From Tepidiphilus olei (GTDB taxonomy: Bacteria; Pseudomonadota; Gammaproteobacteria; Burkholderiales; Rhodocyclaceae): DNA of 64,000 bases. The stretch spans positions 280,389 to 344,388 of the forward strand of contig NZ_SBHO01000002.1 of the NCBI RefSeq assembly GCF_006980705.1, in the 5' to 3' direction. A program made the translations under genes and the position numbers. The notes beneath the pieces were generated by a model. That model saw nothing but the letters and a program-made list of their open reading frames with translations, did no database searches and was not told the DNA's origin. Below are positions 56,377 through 64,000 of this stretch, in pieces. Numbering within the stretch: position 1 is the first letter of the stretch; every line of letters begins with the position of its first letter.

Positions 56377-59300
56377 ATGCACGAAAACGAGGGAAGATCC
56401 ACTGCCTCCTGTATCCGCATCCGCGGCGCGCGCCAGCACAATCTGCAAGGACTCGACGTCGACCTGCCCACGGGGCGGTTCATTGCCGTAACGGGTGTTT
56501 CGGGCGCGGGGAAATCCTCGCTCGTGATCGAGACGCTCTACGCCGAGGGGCAGCGCCGCTACGTCGAAACCTTTTCGCCCTATGCGCGCCAGTTCTTCGA
56601 GCGCCTGGACGCACCCGAGGTCGACGAGGTCGAGGGGGTACTGCCGGCGATCGCCATCGAAGGCGGCACCAGCGTGCGCACTTCGCGCTCGACGGTGGGT
56701 ACGCTCACCGAGATCGCCGATCACGCCAAATGGCTCTACGCCCGCGCCGCGCGCCTCTTCTGCCCCGGCTGCGGCGAGGAGATCGTACCGCACACGCCGG
56801 AGACGGTGGCCGCCGACCTGAGGCGGCGTCATCCTGCCCAGACGCGGCTCGCCGTGCTCTTCCCCGTGCCGGTGCCCGAACGCCTGCCCGCCGAGACGGT
56901 GCGCGCCGGGCTCGCCGCCCAAGGCTACGCGCGCGTCGTCGCCCGCACGCCCGCAGGGGACGGACGTTGGTGGTGGTGGGTGGTGCAGGATCGATTTCGC
57001 CTCGACTCGGTCGAGGAACGGCGTTTGCTCGAAGCGCTGGAAACGGCTTTCGCCCAGGGACAGGGGCGCCTGGCGGTGGCCGACTGGGACGAACTGCGAA
57101 ATCGGCTGGGTGAGCCGGCGGAGACGGGTGAGCCCCTCTTTTGCGAGCGGATTCCCGCACGGGAATACCGCCGCGAGCGCTACTGCGGGGCTTGCGATCG
57201 GACTTTTTTCGACCCCTCGCCGGGTCTCTTCTCCTTCAATTCGCCGGTGGGCGCCTGTCCGACCTGCCGTGGTTTCGGGCGGGTGATCGGCATCGATTGG
57301 GACAAGGTGATCCCGGACCCGTCGCTTTCCCTGCGCCGAGGGGCGATCCGTCCCTGGCAGGGAGGATTCTCGGCGCAATGCCAGCAGGAACTGGAGATGC
57401 TCGCTCCGGCCGCCGGCGTGCGTCTGGACGTGCCCTGGCGCGAATTGAGCGAGGCGGAGCGGCGCTGGGTGCTCGAAGGCGACCCCGACTGGATCGATTG
57501 GGAGACGAGCTGGCCGCAGCATTGGTACGGCGTGCGCCGCTACTTCGAGTGGCTCGAATCCAAGTCCTACAAGATGCACGTGCGGGTGCTGCTGTCGCGC
57601 TACCGCAGCTACACCGTCTGCCCCGACTGCCACGGCGCGCGCCTCAAACCGGAAGCGCTCGCCTGGCGTTTGATCGCCGCCGACGAGGCACCGCCACCCG
57701 GACGCCTTCCCGGCCACGACCTGCCCGAACTCTTCGCCCTGCCGGTCGAGGAGGCGGCCGCCTTCGTGCGCCGCTGCGCGGCCGGCATCCAAGGCAAGAC
57801 CCTGCGGCAGGTGTTCGAGGAAATCGAGACCCGCCTGAGCTATCTGTGCGAAGTGGGCCTGGGGTACCTCACCCTCGATCGCGCCTCGCGCACCCTCTCG
57901 GGTGGGGAATTGCAGCGCATCCATTTGACGACGGCGCTCGGCACTTCGCTGGTGGAGACGCTCTTCGTGCTGGAAGAGCCGACCGCCGGACTGCACGCCC
58001 GCGACGTGGCGCGGCTCATCGGCGCGATCCGCCGGCTGGTGGATCTGGGCAACACGGTGGTGGTGATCGAGCACGACCCACAGGTGATCGCCGCGGCCGA
58101 TTGGGTGATCGACCTCGGGCCGGGTGCCGGGGCCCAAGGGGGGCGCCTGGTGGCCGAAGGTCCGCCCGCCGCCGTCGCCGCGCATCCGGCCTCTCTCACC
58201 GGCGCCTATCTCGGCGGTCGCTTGCGGGTGCAGGCGGAGCGAACCCCGCGCGAGGTGGGCGAAAGTCCTTGGCTGCGACTCTACGGGGCGCGCGAGCACA
58301 ACCTGAAAAGCATCGACCTGGCGCTGCCCCTCTCGGGGTTGACGGTGATCGCCGGGGTCTCCGGTTCGGGCAAATCCACCTTGGTCGAAAACGTGCTCGT
58401 ACCGGCGCTCGCCCGGGCGCTCGGGCGCGAGGCCGAGGCCCCGGGACCGTACGATGCGCTCGAAGGAGCGCAGGCGCTCGCCGATCTCGTCTGGGTCGAC
58501 CAGACGCCGCTCGCCAAGAGCGCGCGCTCCATGCCGGTGACGGTGACCGGTGCCTGGGACGAGCTGCGCCGCGCCTTCGCCGCCCAGCCCGAAGCCGCCG
58601 CCCACGGCTTCACCGCCGGCAGCTTCAGCTTCAACGCGGGCGAGGGGCGCTGTCCCGCCTGCGGCGGTTCGGGGTTCGAACACGTCGAGATGCAGTTCCT
58701 TGCCGACGTCTACCTGCGCTGCCCGGTGTGCGACGGCCGGCGCTTCCGGGACGAGGTCTTGCGCGTGCGGCTCGCCGGCAAGAACGCCGCCGAATGGCTG
58801 GGGCTCACGGTGGACGAGGCGCTGGCGCTGCTTTCCCGCTCGCCCGGGGCCAAGGCGGCCATGGTGCGCCTGCAGCCGCTCGTCGCGCTCGGGCTAGGCT
58901 ATCTGCGGCTGGGGCAGCCCACGCCGACGCTCTCCGGTGGCGAAGCCCAGCGCCTCAAGCTCGCCGCGCGGCTCGCCGAACGTCGCCGCGGCGGCAAGAC
59001 GCTCTACGTGCTCGACGAACCCACCACGGGGCTGCACCAACACGAGGTGGCGCGACTGCTGCGCGTGCTCGAGGAACTGGTCGAACAGGGCGAGGCAGTG
59101 GTGGTGGTCGAACATCACCTTGACGTGATCGCCGCCGCGGATTGGGTGATCGAACTGGGCCCCGAAGGAGGGGAAAAAGGCGGTCGCATCGTCTTCGAAG
59201 GCCCCCCGCCCCGGCTCGCCACGGCCGAGACCGCCACCGGCCGGGCTTTGCGCGAGCGCACTGGCGTCTTCATCGCCCCGCCCCTGCCCCTTGCCGCCGA

Positions 59301-61875
59301 GCCGACCCCTTTGTACGGTCCCGCGCCACCGCGCGCGATCGAGATCTTCGATGCGCACGAACACAACCTCAAACACCTCGACGTGACGATCGCGCGAGAG
59401 CGGCTCACCGTGGTCACGGGTGTGTCCGGTTCGGGCAAATCCACGCTCGCCTTCGACATCGTCTTCGCCGAAGGGCAGCGGCGCTATCTCACCGCGCTCG
59501 ATGCCTACGCGCGCCAGTTCGTGCAGCCGCCCCCACCCCCCGCGGTGGGTCGCATCCAAGGGTTGTCGCCCACCGTGGCCATCGAACAGCGTACCAGCCG
59601 CGGCGGCTACAAGAGCACGGTGGGCACGCTCACCGAGATCGCCCCTTTTCTGCGGCTCCTCTATGCCCGCCTCGGCACGCCCCATTGCCCTTCCTGTGAC
59701 GTGCCGCTCGAGTCGCTCGCCGCCGGATCCTTGGCACAGCGCTTGGCGCACCTGCCCCCGCCGCTTTCCCTCTACGCGCCCCTCGTACGGCGCCGCAAGG
59801 GGATCTATAAAGAATTGGCTGCCTGGGCGGCACGACGGGGCGTGACGACACTGCTCGTCGACGGCGAGGAAGTGCCCACCGATCCCTGGCCCAAGCTCGA
59901 CCGCTACCGCGAACACGACATCGACCTGCCGATCGCCCGGCTCGAATCCGCCGATGGGGACGCCTTACAGCGGGCCGTGCAGCAGGCGCTGGAAGCGGGT
60001 GAAGGCGTGAAAGTGCGCGACGGGCAGGGGCATTGGCACCTCTTCGCCGGCGCCCACGTCTGCCCCTCTTGCGGCCAGGGCGCTCCGCCCCTCGATCCAC
60101 GCCTCTTCTCGCAGCATTCGCCCTTGGGGTGGTGCCCGGCTTGCCTCGGCACCGGCCGGAAACTCCTGGGCGAAAGCGCGACGCTGCGCGATGGCCGGCC
60201 GCTGTCCTTGGATGCGGAGTGCGAGGTCGAGGGCCGTCTCGTCACAGCGCAGACTTGTCCCGAGTGCGGCGGCAGCCGGCTCAACGCCTACGCCCGCGCC
60301 GTGCGGCTACAGGGGACGAGCCTGCCGGAGCTGTCGCGCCTGCCGCTCGCGCGCCTGGCGCCGTGGTTCGATACGGCCGTCGCGCAGTGGGACGAACGCA
60401 GCCGGCGCATCGCCGCCGAAGTCTTGCCGCAGATCGCGCAGCGCCTCGCCTTCCTGTGCGAAGCAGGGCTGGGTTACCTCACGCTCGAGCGTGCCGCGCC
60501 CACGCTCTCGGGGGGCGAAGCGCAGCGCATCCGGCTCGCCGCCCAACTCGGCTCGACCCTGCGCGGCGTGTGCTACGTGCTCGACGAACCCACCATCGGT
60601 TTGCACCCGCGCGACGACGAACGCCTCATCGCCATGCTGCGCCGACTGCAGCGCCGCGGCAATACCGTGCTGGTGGTCGAACACGACGAGGCGATGATCC
60701 GCAGCGCCGACGAGGTGATCGACCTCGGCCCCGGCGCGGGCGAACACGGCGGTGAAGTAGTGGCTCGAGGGCCGCTGCCGGTCATTCTCGCCTCGCCGCG
60801 TTCGCTCACCGGCAAGATGCTGCGCACGCCCATCGCGCACCGGCTCGCACTGCCGCGACCCGTCGCCGACGACACGGCGAGCCTGTGGGTGCGCGGGGCA
60901 CGCCGCCACAACCTGCAGGGCATCGATGTGCGTCTGCCGCTCGCACGCCTCATCGTGGTCACCGGCGTGTCCGGTTCGGGCAAATCGACCCTGGTGCGCG
61001 AGGTGCTCGCCGAGAGCCTGCGTCAGGGCCGACCCATCGGCTGCGAGCGCCTCGAAGGCGGCGAAGCGCTCACGCGGCTGCTCGAAGTCGACCAGACCCC
61101 CATCGGCAAGACCCCTCGCTCCTGCCCGGCCACCTACCTCAAGGTGTTCGATCCCATCCGTCGGCTGTTCGCCGAGACGCAGGATGCGCGGACCCGCGGC
61201 TGGGCCCCGGCGTGGTTCTCCTTCAATACCGGCGAGGGCCGCTGCCCGGTGTGCGAGGGGCAGGGCATGATCACGGTGGAGATGGCCTTCCTGCCCGACG
61301 TGCGCGAACCGTGCGAGGCCTGTGGCGGCAGCCGCTACCGCGCCGAGACCCTGCAGGTGCGCTGGCGCGGGATGAGCATCGCCGACGTGCTGGCGATGAC
61401 GGTGGCACAGGCGGCGGAATTCTTCGCCGCCCATCCCGCGATCGCGCGGCCGCTGCGCTGGATGGAAGAAGTCGGCCTGGGCTATTTGCGCCTGGGGCAG
61501 CCCAGCCCGACCCTCTCCGGCGGGGAGGCGCAGCGGCTCAAGCTGGTCGCCGAGCTCTCCCGACCGGCGAACACTCCCACCCTCTATCTGCTCGACGAAC
61601 CCACCGTAGGGCTGCACCTCGCCGACATCGAGAAACTGCTGCACGTGTTGCACCGCCTGGTGGAGAACGGCCACACGGTGGTGGTCATCGAACACGACCC
61701 GGACGTGTGGCTCGAAGCCGATTGGCTCATCGACCTCGGCCCCGGTGGCGGGGACGAAGGCGGTCGACTGGTTCACCAGGGAACCGTGGAATCCCTGCGA
61801 CGGCGGGCAAGCGGGGCGACGTGCGAGGCACTCGAGAGAGTGCTTTCCCGCCGCAAAGATGCTTTACTGAAGTGA
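56377..61875 (+). CDS. uvrA: Double-length excinuclease ABC subunit A
   Basis: A 1832-residue protein consisting of two full UvrA units in tandem (E. coli UvrA has 940). UvrA recognises bulky DNA lesions and loads UvrB. Four Walker A motifs are visible: VTGVSGAGKSSLV (about residue 45), [13 protein letters not shown] (660), [14 protein letters not shown] (1012) and [13 protein letters not shown] (1527). Each unit has zinc-finger Cys pairs (CPACGGSG, CPVCEGQ). The first unit has Glu for Asp in one Walker B (FVLEEPTAGLH); the other three have DEP. The ATG at 56377 is preferred over 56326. It is divergent from the GDT1 gene and followed by cytochrome b561. Confidence 0.95.
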   Translation: MHENEGRSTASCIRIRGARQHNLQGLDVDLPTGRFIAVTGVSGAGKSSLVIETLYAEGQRRYVETFSPYARQFFERLDAPEVDEVEGVLPAIAIEGGTSVRTSRSTVGTLTEIADHAKWLYARAARLFCPGCGEEIVPHTPETVAADLRRRHPAQTRLAVLFPVPVPERLPAETVRAGLAAQGYARVVARTPAGDGRWWWWVVQDRFRLDSVEERRLLEALETAFAQGQGRLAVADWDELRNRLGEPAETGEPLFCERIPAREYRRERYCGACDRTFFDPSPGLFSFNSPVGACPTCRGFGRVIGIDWDKVIPDPSLSLRRGAIRPWQGGFSAQCQQELEMLAPAAGVRLDVPWRELSEAERRWVLEGDPDWIDWETSWPQHWYGVRRYFEWLESKSYKMHVRVLLSRYRSYTVCPDCHGARLKPEALAWRLIAADEAPPPGRLPGHDLPELFALPVEEAAAFVRRCAAGIQGKTLRQVFEEIETRLSYLCEVGLGYLTLDRASRTLSGGELQRIHLTTALGTSLVETLFVLEEPTAGLHARDVARLIGAIRRLVDLGNTVVVIEHDPQVIAAADWVIDLGPGAGAQGGRLVAEGPPAAVAAHPASLTGAYLGGRLRVQAERTPREVGESPWLRLYGAREHNLKSIDLALPLSGLTVIAGVSGSGKSTLVENVLVPALARALGREAEAPGPYDALEGAQALADLVWVDQTPLAKSARSMPVTVTGAWDELRRAFAAQPEAAAHGFTAGSFSFNAGEGRCPACGGSGFEHVEMQFLADVYLRCPVCDGRRFRDEVLRVRLAGKNAAEWLGLTVDEALALLSRSPGAKAAMVRLQPLVALGLGYLRLGQPTPTLSGGEAQRLKLAARLAERRRGGKTLYVLDEPTTGLHQHEVARLLRVLEELVEQGEAVVVVEHHLDVIAAADWVIELGPEGGEKGGRIVFEGPPPRLATAETATGRALRERTGVFIAPPLPLAAEPTPLYGPAPPRAIEIFDAHEHNLKHLDVTIARERLTVVTGVSGSGKSTLAFDIVFAEGQRRYLTALDAYARQFVQPPPPPAVGRIQGLSPTVAIEQRTSRGGYKSTVGTLTEIAPFLRLLYARLGTPHCPSCDVPLESLAAGSLAQRLAHLPPPLSLYAPLVRRRKGIYKELAAWAARRGVTTLLVDGEEVPTDPWPKLDRYREHDIDLPIARLESADGDALQRAVQQALEAGEGVKVRDGQGHWHLFAGAHVCPSCGQGAPPLDPRLFSQHSPLGWCPACLGTGRKLLGESATLRDGRPLSLDAECEVEGRLVTAQTCPECGGSRLNAYARAVRLQGTSLPELSRLPLARLAPWFDTAVAQWDERSRRIAAEVLPQIAQRLAFLCEAGLGYLTLERAAPTLSGGEAQRIRLAAQLGSTLRGVCYVLDEPTIGLHPRDDERLIAMLRRLQRRGNTVLVVEHDEAMIRSADEVIDLGPGAGEHGGEVVARGPLPVILASPRSLTGKMLRTPIAHRLALPRPVADDTASLWVRGARRHNLQGIDVRLPLARLIVVTGVSGSGKSTLVREVLAESLRQGRPIGCERLEGGEALTRLLEVDQTPIGKTPRSCPATYLKVFDPIRRLFAETQDARTRGWAPAWFSFNTGEGRCPVCEGQGMITVEMAFLPDVREPCEACGGSRYRAETLQVRWRGMSIADVLAMTVAQAAEFFAAHPAIARPLRWMEEVGLGYLRLGQPSPTLSGGEAQRLKLVAELSRPANTPTLYLLDEPTVGLHLADIEKLLHVLHRLVENGHTVVVIEHDPDVWLEADWLIDLGPGGGDEGGRLVHQGTVESLRRRASGATCEALERVLSRRKDALLK

Positions 61876-61908
61876 ACGAGCGTATTCCGTGCAAGTGAGG
61901 AGAAGACG

Positions 61909-62625
61909 ATGGCACATGAAAACCGCGACATCCCCGTCTGGGATCCGGCGCTGCGGCTCTTTCACTGGTCCCTGGTCGCCTGCGTGGTCGGCGCGGTCGT
62001 CTCGGTCAAGATCGGCGGCAACGCCATGCGCTGGCACCAGGGCTTCGGGCTGGCGGTATTAGGGCTCATCGTCTGGCGGCTGCAGTGGGGCTTCGTCGGG
62101 CCGCAGACGGCGCGTTTCTGCGCCTTCGTGCGCGGACCCCGCGAGATCCTCGCCTATGTGCGCGGGCAATGGCATGGCGTGGGGCACAATCCCCTGGGGG
62201 CGCTCTCGGTGCTGGCGCTCCTCGGACTCTTCGGCCTGCAGGCGCTCTTGGGGCTTTTCACCTACGACGAGATCGCCTTTCGCGGACCTCTGGCGACACT
62301 GGTCGATTCCGATTGGCAGATCCGCCTCACGCACTGGCACCGGACGCTCGAACCGCTCCTCTGGCTGATCGTGCTGCTGCACGTGGGCGCCATCGTCTTC
62401 TATGCCGTGGTGAAGAAGGAGGACCTGGTGCGCCCCATGATCACCGGCTATCGTCCCTTGCCGGAAGGGCTGGCGGAGGTACCCCGAGTGCAATGGGGCA
62501 ACGTGAGCTACCTGCTGCGCCTCGCGCTCACCGTGGCGGTGGCGCTCGCCGTGGTGTACCTGGCGAGCGGCGCCTGGATCCCGGCGCCCGCGCCCGTGGC
62601 GCCGACGCCGGGGATGGATTGGTGA
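61909..62625 (+). CDS. Cytochrome b561 family protein
   Basis: A 238-residue membrane cytochrome b with four core segments. Candidate haem-ligand His residues lie in LRLFHWSLVA, MRWHQGFGL and the pair LTHWHRTLEP/VLLHVGAIV. The DIPVWDPALRLFHW start is typical of the Ni-hydrogenase-type b561 group, which passes electrons between quinones and soluble cytochromes. GTGAGGAGAAG precedes the ATG. It is convergent, with a 4-base gap, to a cytochrome c' gene, a likely redox partner. Confidence 0.9.
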   Translation: MAHENRDIPVWDPALRLFHWSLVACVVGAVVSVKIGGNAMRWHQGFGLAVLGLIVWRLQWGFVGPQTARFCAFVRGPREILAYVRGQWHGVGHNPLGALSVLALLGLFGLQALLGLFTYDEIAFRGPLATLVDSDWQIRLTHWHRTLEPLLWLIVLLHVGAIVFYAVVKKEDLVRPMITGYRPLPEGLAEVPRVQWGNVSYLLRLALTVAVALAVVYLASGAWIPAPAPVAPTPGMDW

Positions 62626-62629
62626 AGAT

Positions 62630-63103
62630 TCAATCCTTCATGCGGAACTTGTCGTGGCAGGCCTTGCAGGCTTTGCCCACTTCGCCGAATTGCTGGGCGA
62701 TTTCGGCTTTGTCGCCCATCGCGGCGATTTCGGCGAGCTTGTTTGCCTGTTCGGTGAAATTGATCGCGATCTCACGCACTTGGTCGGGTTGCTCGAAGAA
62801 TTCCTTTTTCAGTCGGCTCTTGTGGAAACCGACGACGCCCACCGTGTCGGGGCTGTAGAGCGCGCCCATGCCTGAATTGGCGGCCGCGGCGATGGCGTTG
62901 GCCGCTGCCGCCACCTGGGCCTGATCGAAGGGGGCGCTGCCGTCGACCACCTGCGCCTTGATCTTCTCCATGTTCCAGGCCATGAACGTGTAGGCGGCCT
63001 GGCGGAACTTCACTTTGTCTTCCGGTTTTAGGGCCTGAGCGGCGGCAGCGCCGGCAAGCCCCATGGCGGTGGCGAAGAGCAGGATCTTGGGCAGTTTCTT
63101 CAT
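62630..63103 (-). CDS. Cytochrome c'
   Basis: A 157-residue secreted c-type cytochrome. The signal peptide (KILLFATAMGLAGAAAAQA) precedes a four-helix bundle protein with the haem motif near the C-terminus, CKACHDKF, the order typical of class II cytochromes c (c'). Such proteins bind NO and protect against nitrosative stress or carry electrons. AAGGAGAAG precedes the ATG at 63103. A likely -10 hexamer lies about 35 bases upstream. Confidence 0.92.
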   Translation of the reverse strand: MKKLPKILLFATAMGLAGAAAAQALKPEDKVKFRQAAYTFMAWNMEKIKAQVVDGSAPFDQAQVAAAANAIAAAANSGMGALYSPDTVGVVGFHKSRLKKEFFEQPDQVREIAINFTEQANKLAEIAAMGDKAEIAQQFGEVGKACKACHDKFRMKD

Positions 63104-63136
63104 GGGTCTTCTCCTTACACAGAGGGATATCGTTTT

Positions 63137-63142
63137 AGTATA
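63137..63142 (-). promoter_or_regulatory. Probable -10 element of the cytochrome c' promoter
   Basis: On the minus strand the sequence reads TATACT, one base from TATAAT, 34 bases before the cytochrome c' start. The -35 region is not clear. Confidence 0.35.
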
Positions 63143-63177
63143 GACGATGTTCCTGAGAATGGTGAGGAAAAGCCCTT

Positions 63178-63759
63178 TCATGCCGCGCTCGCCCGGCTCG
63201 CCCTTCGGCTCGGTGAACCCTTGGTAGCCTTGGAAGGGGCGGAGAGGGATTCACCATATTTCTGCTGCACCATCTCGCCGATGAGGCGGATGACCTCCTG
63301 GCTGGCGGTTTCGGCAGTGCGCATATTCGTAACGATGGAATCCAAGATGGCGGCATCACGCAGCCAGTTCTTTTTCGCTTGTTCGATGGCGGCATGTATG
63401 CCGGCGTGGACGCGTCGATGAGGTTCTTCCAGGGCGCGATAAGCGGGGGTGCTGGAGAAGTGTTCCTTACCATAACCCTCATAATACCATTTGCCCAGGC
63501 GACACTGCGTGTGATCTGAGCCGACTGCCTGGGCTTCTTCTCCTTGGCCGCTTCGTTCGGCTGCTACGTAACCGCGCTGCATGTAGATGATGTGATCGAG
63601 TTTCACCAAGGAGGTGAAAGCCAAATCCTTGGCGCGTTCGACCGCTACGATCATCGCCTCTGCCGAACGTGCCACCGCTTCGAAGCGGTTCTCGAACCCC
63701 TCGACTTCGTCGCTGACGGTTTGGGCTTGCTCACTCATCGCGCGGGTCTGTTGCACCAT
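63178..63759 (-). CDS. CZB domain protein, probably the tail of a broken chemoreceptor
   Basis: A 193-residue soluble protein with a chemoreceptor zinc-binding (CZB) domain at about residues 45-125. The zinc ligands are visible: His in LVKLDHIIYM, Cys in CRLGKWYY, and two His in EPHRRVHAGIH. Before it are only about 45 residues (TRAMSEQAQTVSDEVEGF), which resemble the end of an MCP signalling coiled coil. A normal CZB chemoreceptor would have a sensor and a full MCP domain in front. A short upstream frame at 63765-63833 looks like the lost N-terminus. It may be a residual, possibly untranslated, piece. Confidence 0.7.
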   Translation of the reverse strand: MVQQTRAMSEQAQTVSDEVEGFENRFEAVARSAEAMIVAVERAKDLAFTSLVKLDHIIYMQRGYVAAERSGQGEEAQAVGSDHTQCRLGKWYYEGYGKEHFSSTPAYRALEEPHRRVHAGIHAAIEQAKKNWLRDAAILDSIVTNMRTAETASQEVIRLIGEMVQQKYGESLSAPSKATKGSPSRRASRASAA

Positions 63760-63764
63760 CGCGC

Positions 63765-63833
63765 CTACCCTGTGATGATTTCGTCGGGCGCAAAATGGAC
63801 CTCTACGCTCGTCGGCGTGATCTTGGGCTTCAT
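63765..63833 (-). pseudogene. 22-codon N-terminal fragment of a PAS chemoreceptor-like gene
   Basis: This short frame starts at an ATG with a strong AAAGGAGG ribosome site and encodes KITPTSVEVHFAPDEIITG, then a TAG. The peptide resembles the start of PAS-containing aerotaxis-type receptors. It stops 5 bases before the CZB gene, which is in a different frame. An internal deletion joining the start of a PAS-MCP-CZB gene to its tail would explain both pieces. A genuine small leader peptide is the alternative. Confidence 0.45.
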
Positions 63834-63957
63834 CGTGGCCTCCTTTCGATGTGTGAATCTTAAGAAAACATTATCGGCTCATTAACGTGAAAGACCCCTC
63901 ATCCAGGACGAGCAAGGGCCTGACTCTCGCGAGCCATTGAAATTCAAGACAGACCGC

Positions 63958-64000
63958 TCAGGCGCTGGCGGGGATGAAGCCGTAGCGCGTGAGCGCCTTG
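63958..64000 (-). CDS. C-terminal end of an unidentified gene (partial)
   Basis: The minus strand is open from the right edge and ends KALTRYGFIPASA-stop at 63958. Only 13 residues are visible. The family cannot be told. Confidence 0.35.
   Translation of the reverse strand, partial: KALTRYGFIPASA

Noticed and set aside
56098..58683. 861-codon open frame on the minus strand opposite uvrA
   Set aside because: Antisense shadow; its end merely repeats the GDT1 region in another frame.

Overview
The window is a GC-rich bacterial chromosome segment, most likely from a betaproteobacterium. Supporting points are the gene order rsmB - DUF4390 - ntrY - ntrX, the rpmH-rnpA-yidD-yidC-mnmE block, a dnaA-dnaN-gyrB block, a double-length UvrA, and gene families typical of respiratory betaproteobacteria (TRAP transporters, cytochrome c', b561). 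A Hydrogenophilales-like organism is possible, but that is a guess. No insertion sequence, prophage, CRISPR array, rRNA or tRNA was recognised.

Left part (1-11.1 kb), all on the minus strand: ntrX (cut by the window edge, with a degenerate central domain), ntrY, a DUF4390 protein, rsmB, speE, speD, a TauE/SafE permease, mnmE, yidC, yidD, rnpA and rpmH. Two parS-like palindromes (5.09 and 7.30 kb) mark this as the origin-proximal domain. Between rpmH and dnaA, normally neighbours, lie about 6 kb of molybdenum cofactor genes (mobA, moaC, moaA, a YqeC-like protein) and a four-gene ABC importer of the basic amino acid type.

Middle part (17-29 kb): dnaA-dnaN-gyrB, a LeuE-like exporter, a TAXI-type TRAP transporter with its DUF1850 partner, rdgC and an AtaL-like protein. 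An AT-rich non-coding stretch (28.3-29.0 kb) follows. It holds two perfect DnaA boxes and several near matches, and is a candidate replication origin or second DnaA-binding region about 10 kb from dnaA.

Right part: a cobalamin riboswitch (29.07-29.25 kb) heads a tightly overlapped twelve-gene operon (29.4-39.5 kb) encoding a CbiM-like permease and most of the cobalt-early (anaerobic) corrin pathway up to adenosyltransferase and a,c-diamide synthase. cbiJ, cbiB, cbiP and the nucleotide-loop genes are not in the window. Next is an IclR regulator facing a nine-gene catabolic cluster (40.4-50.3 kb): two class III CoA-transferase family proteins, three acyl-CoA dehydrogenases, a crotonase with altered active-site positions and a complete DctPQM TRAP transporter. 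This looks like uptake, CoA activation, possible 2-methyl epimerisation and beta-oxidation of an unidentified carboxylic acid. Two palindromic operator candidates lie in the divergent promoter. This cluster is the best candidate for an undescribed pathway.

Final part (50.4-64 kb): an EamA exporter, a DUF423 protein, pstSCAB (without phoU), a GDT1-family exporter, a double-length UvrA, cytochrome b561, cytochrome c', and a chemoreceptor zinc-binding (CZB) protein that looks like the tail of a broken PAS chemoreceptor gene.
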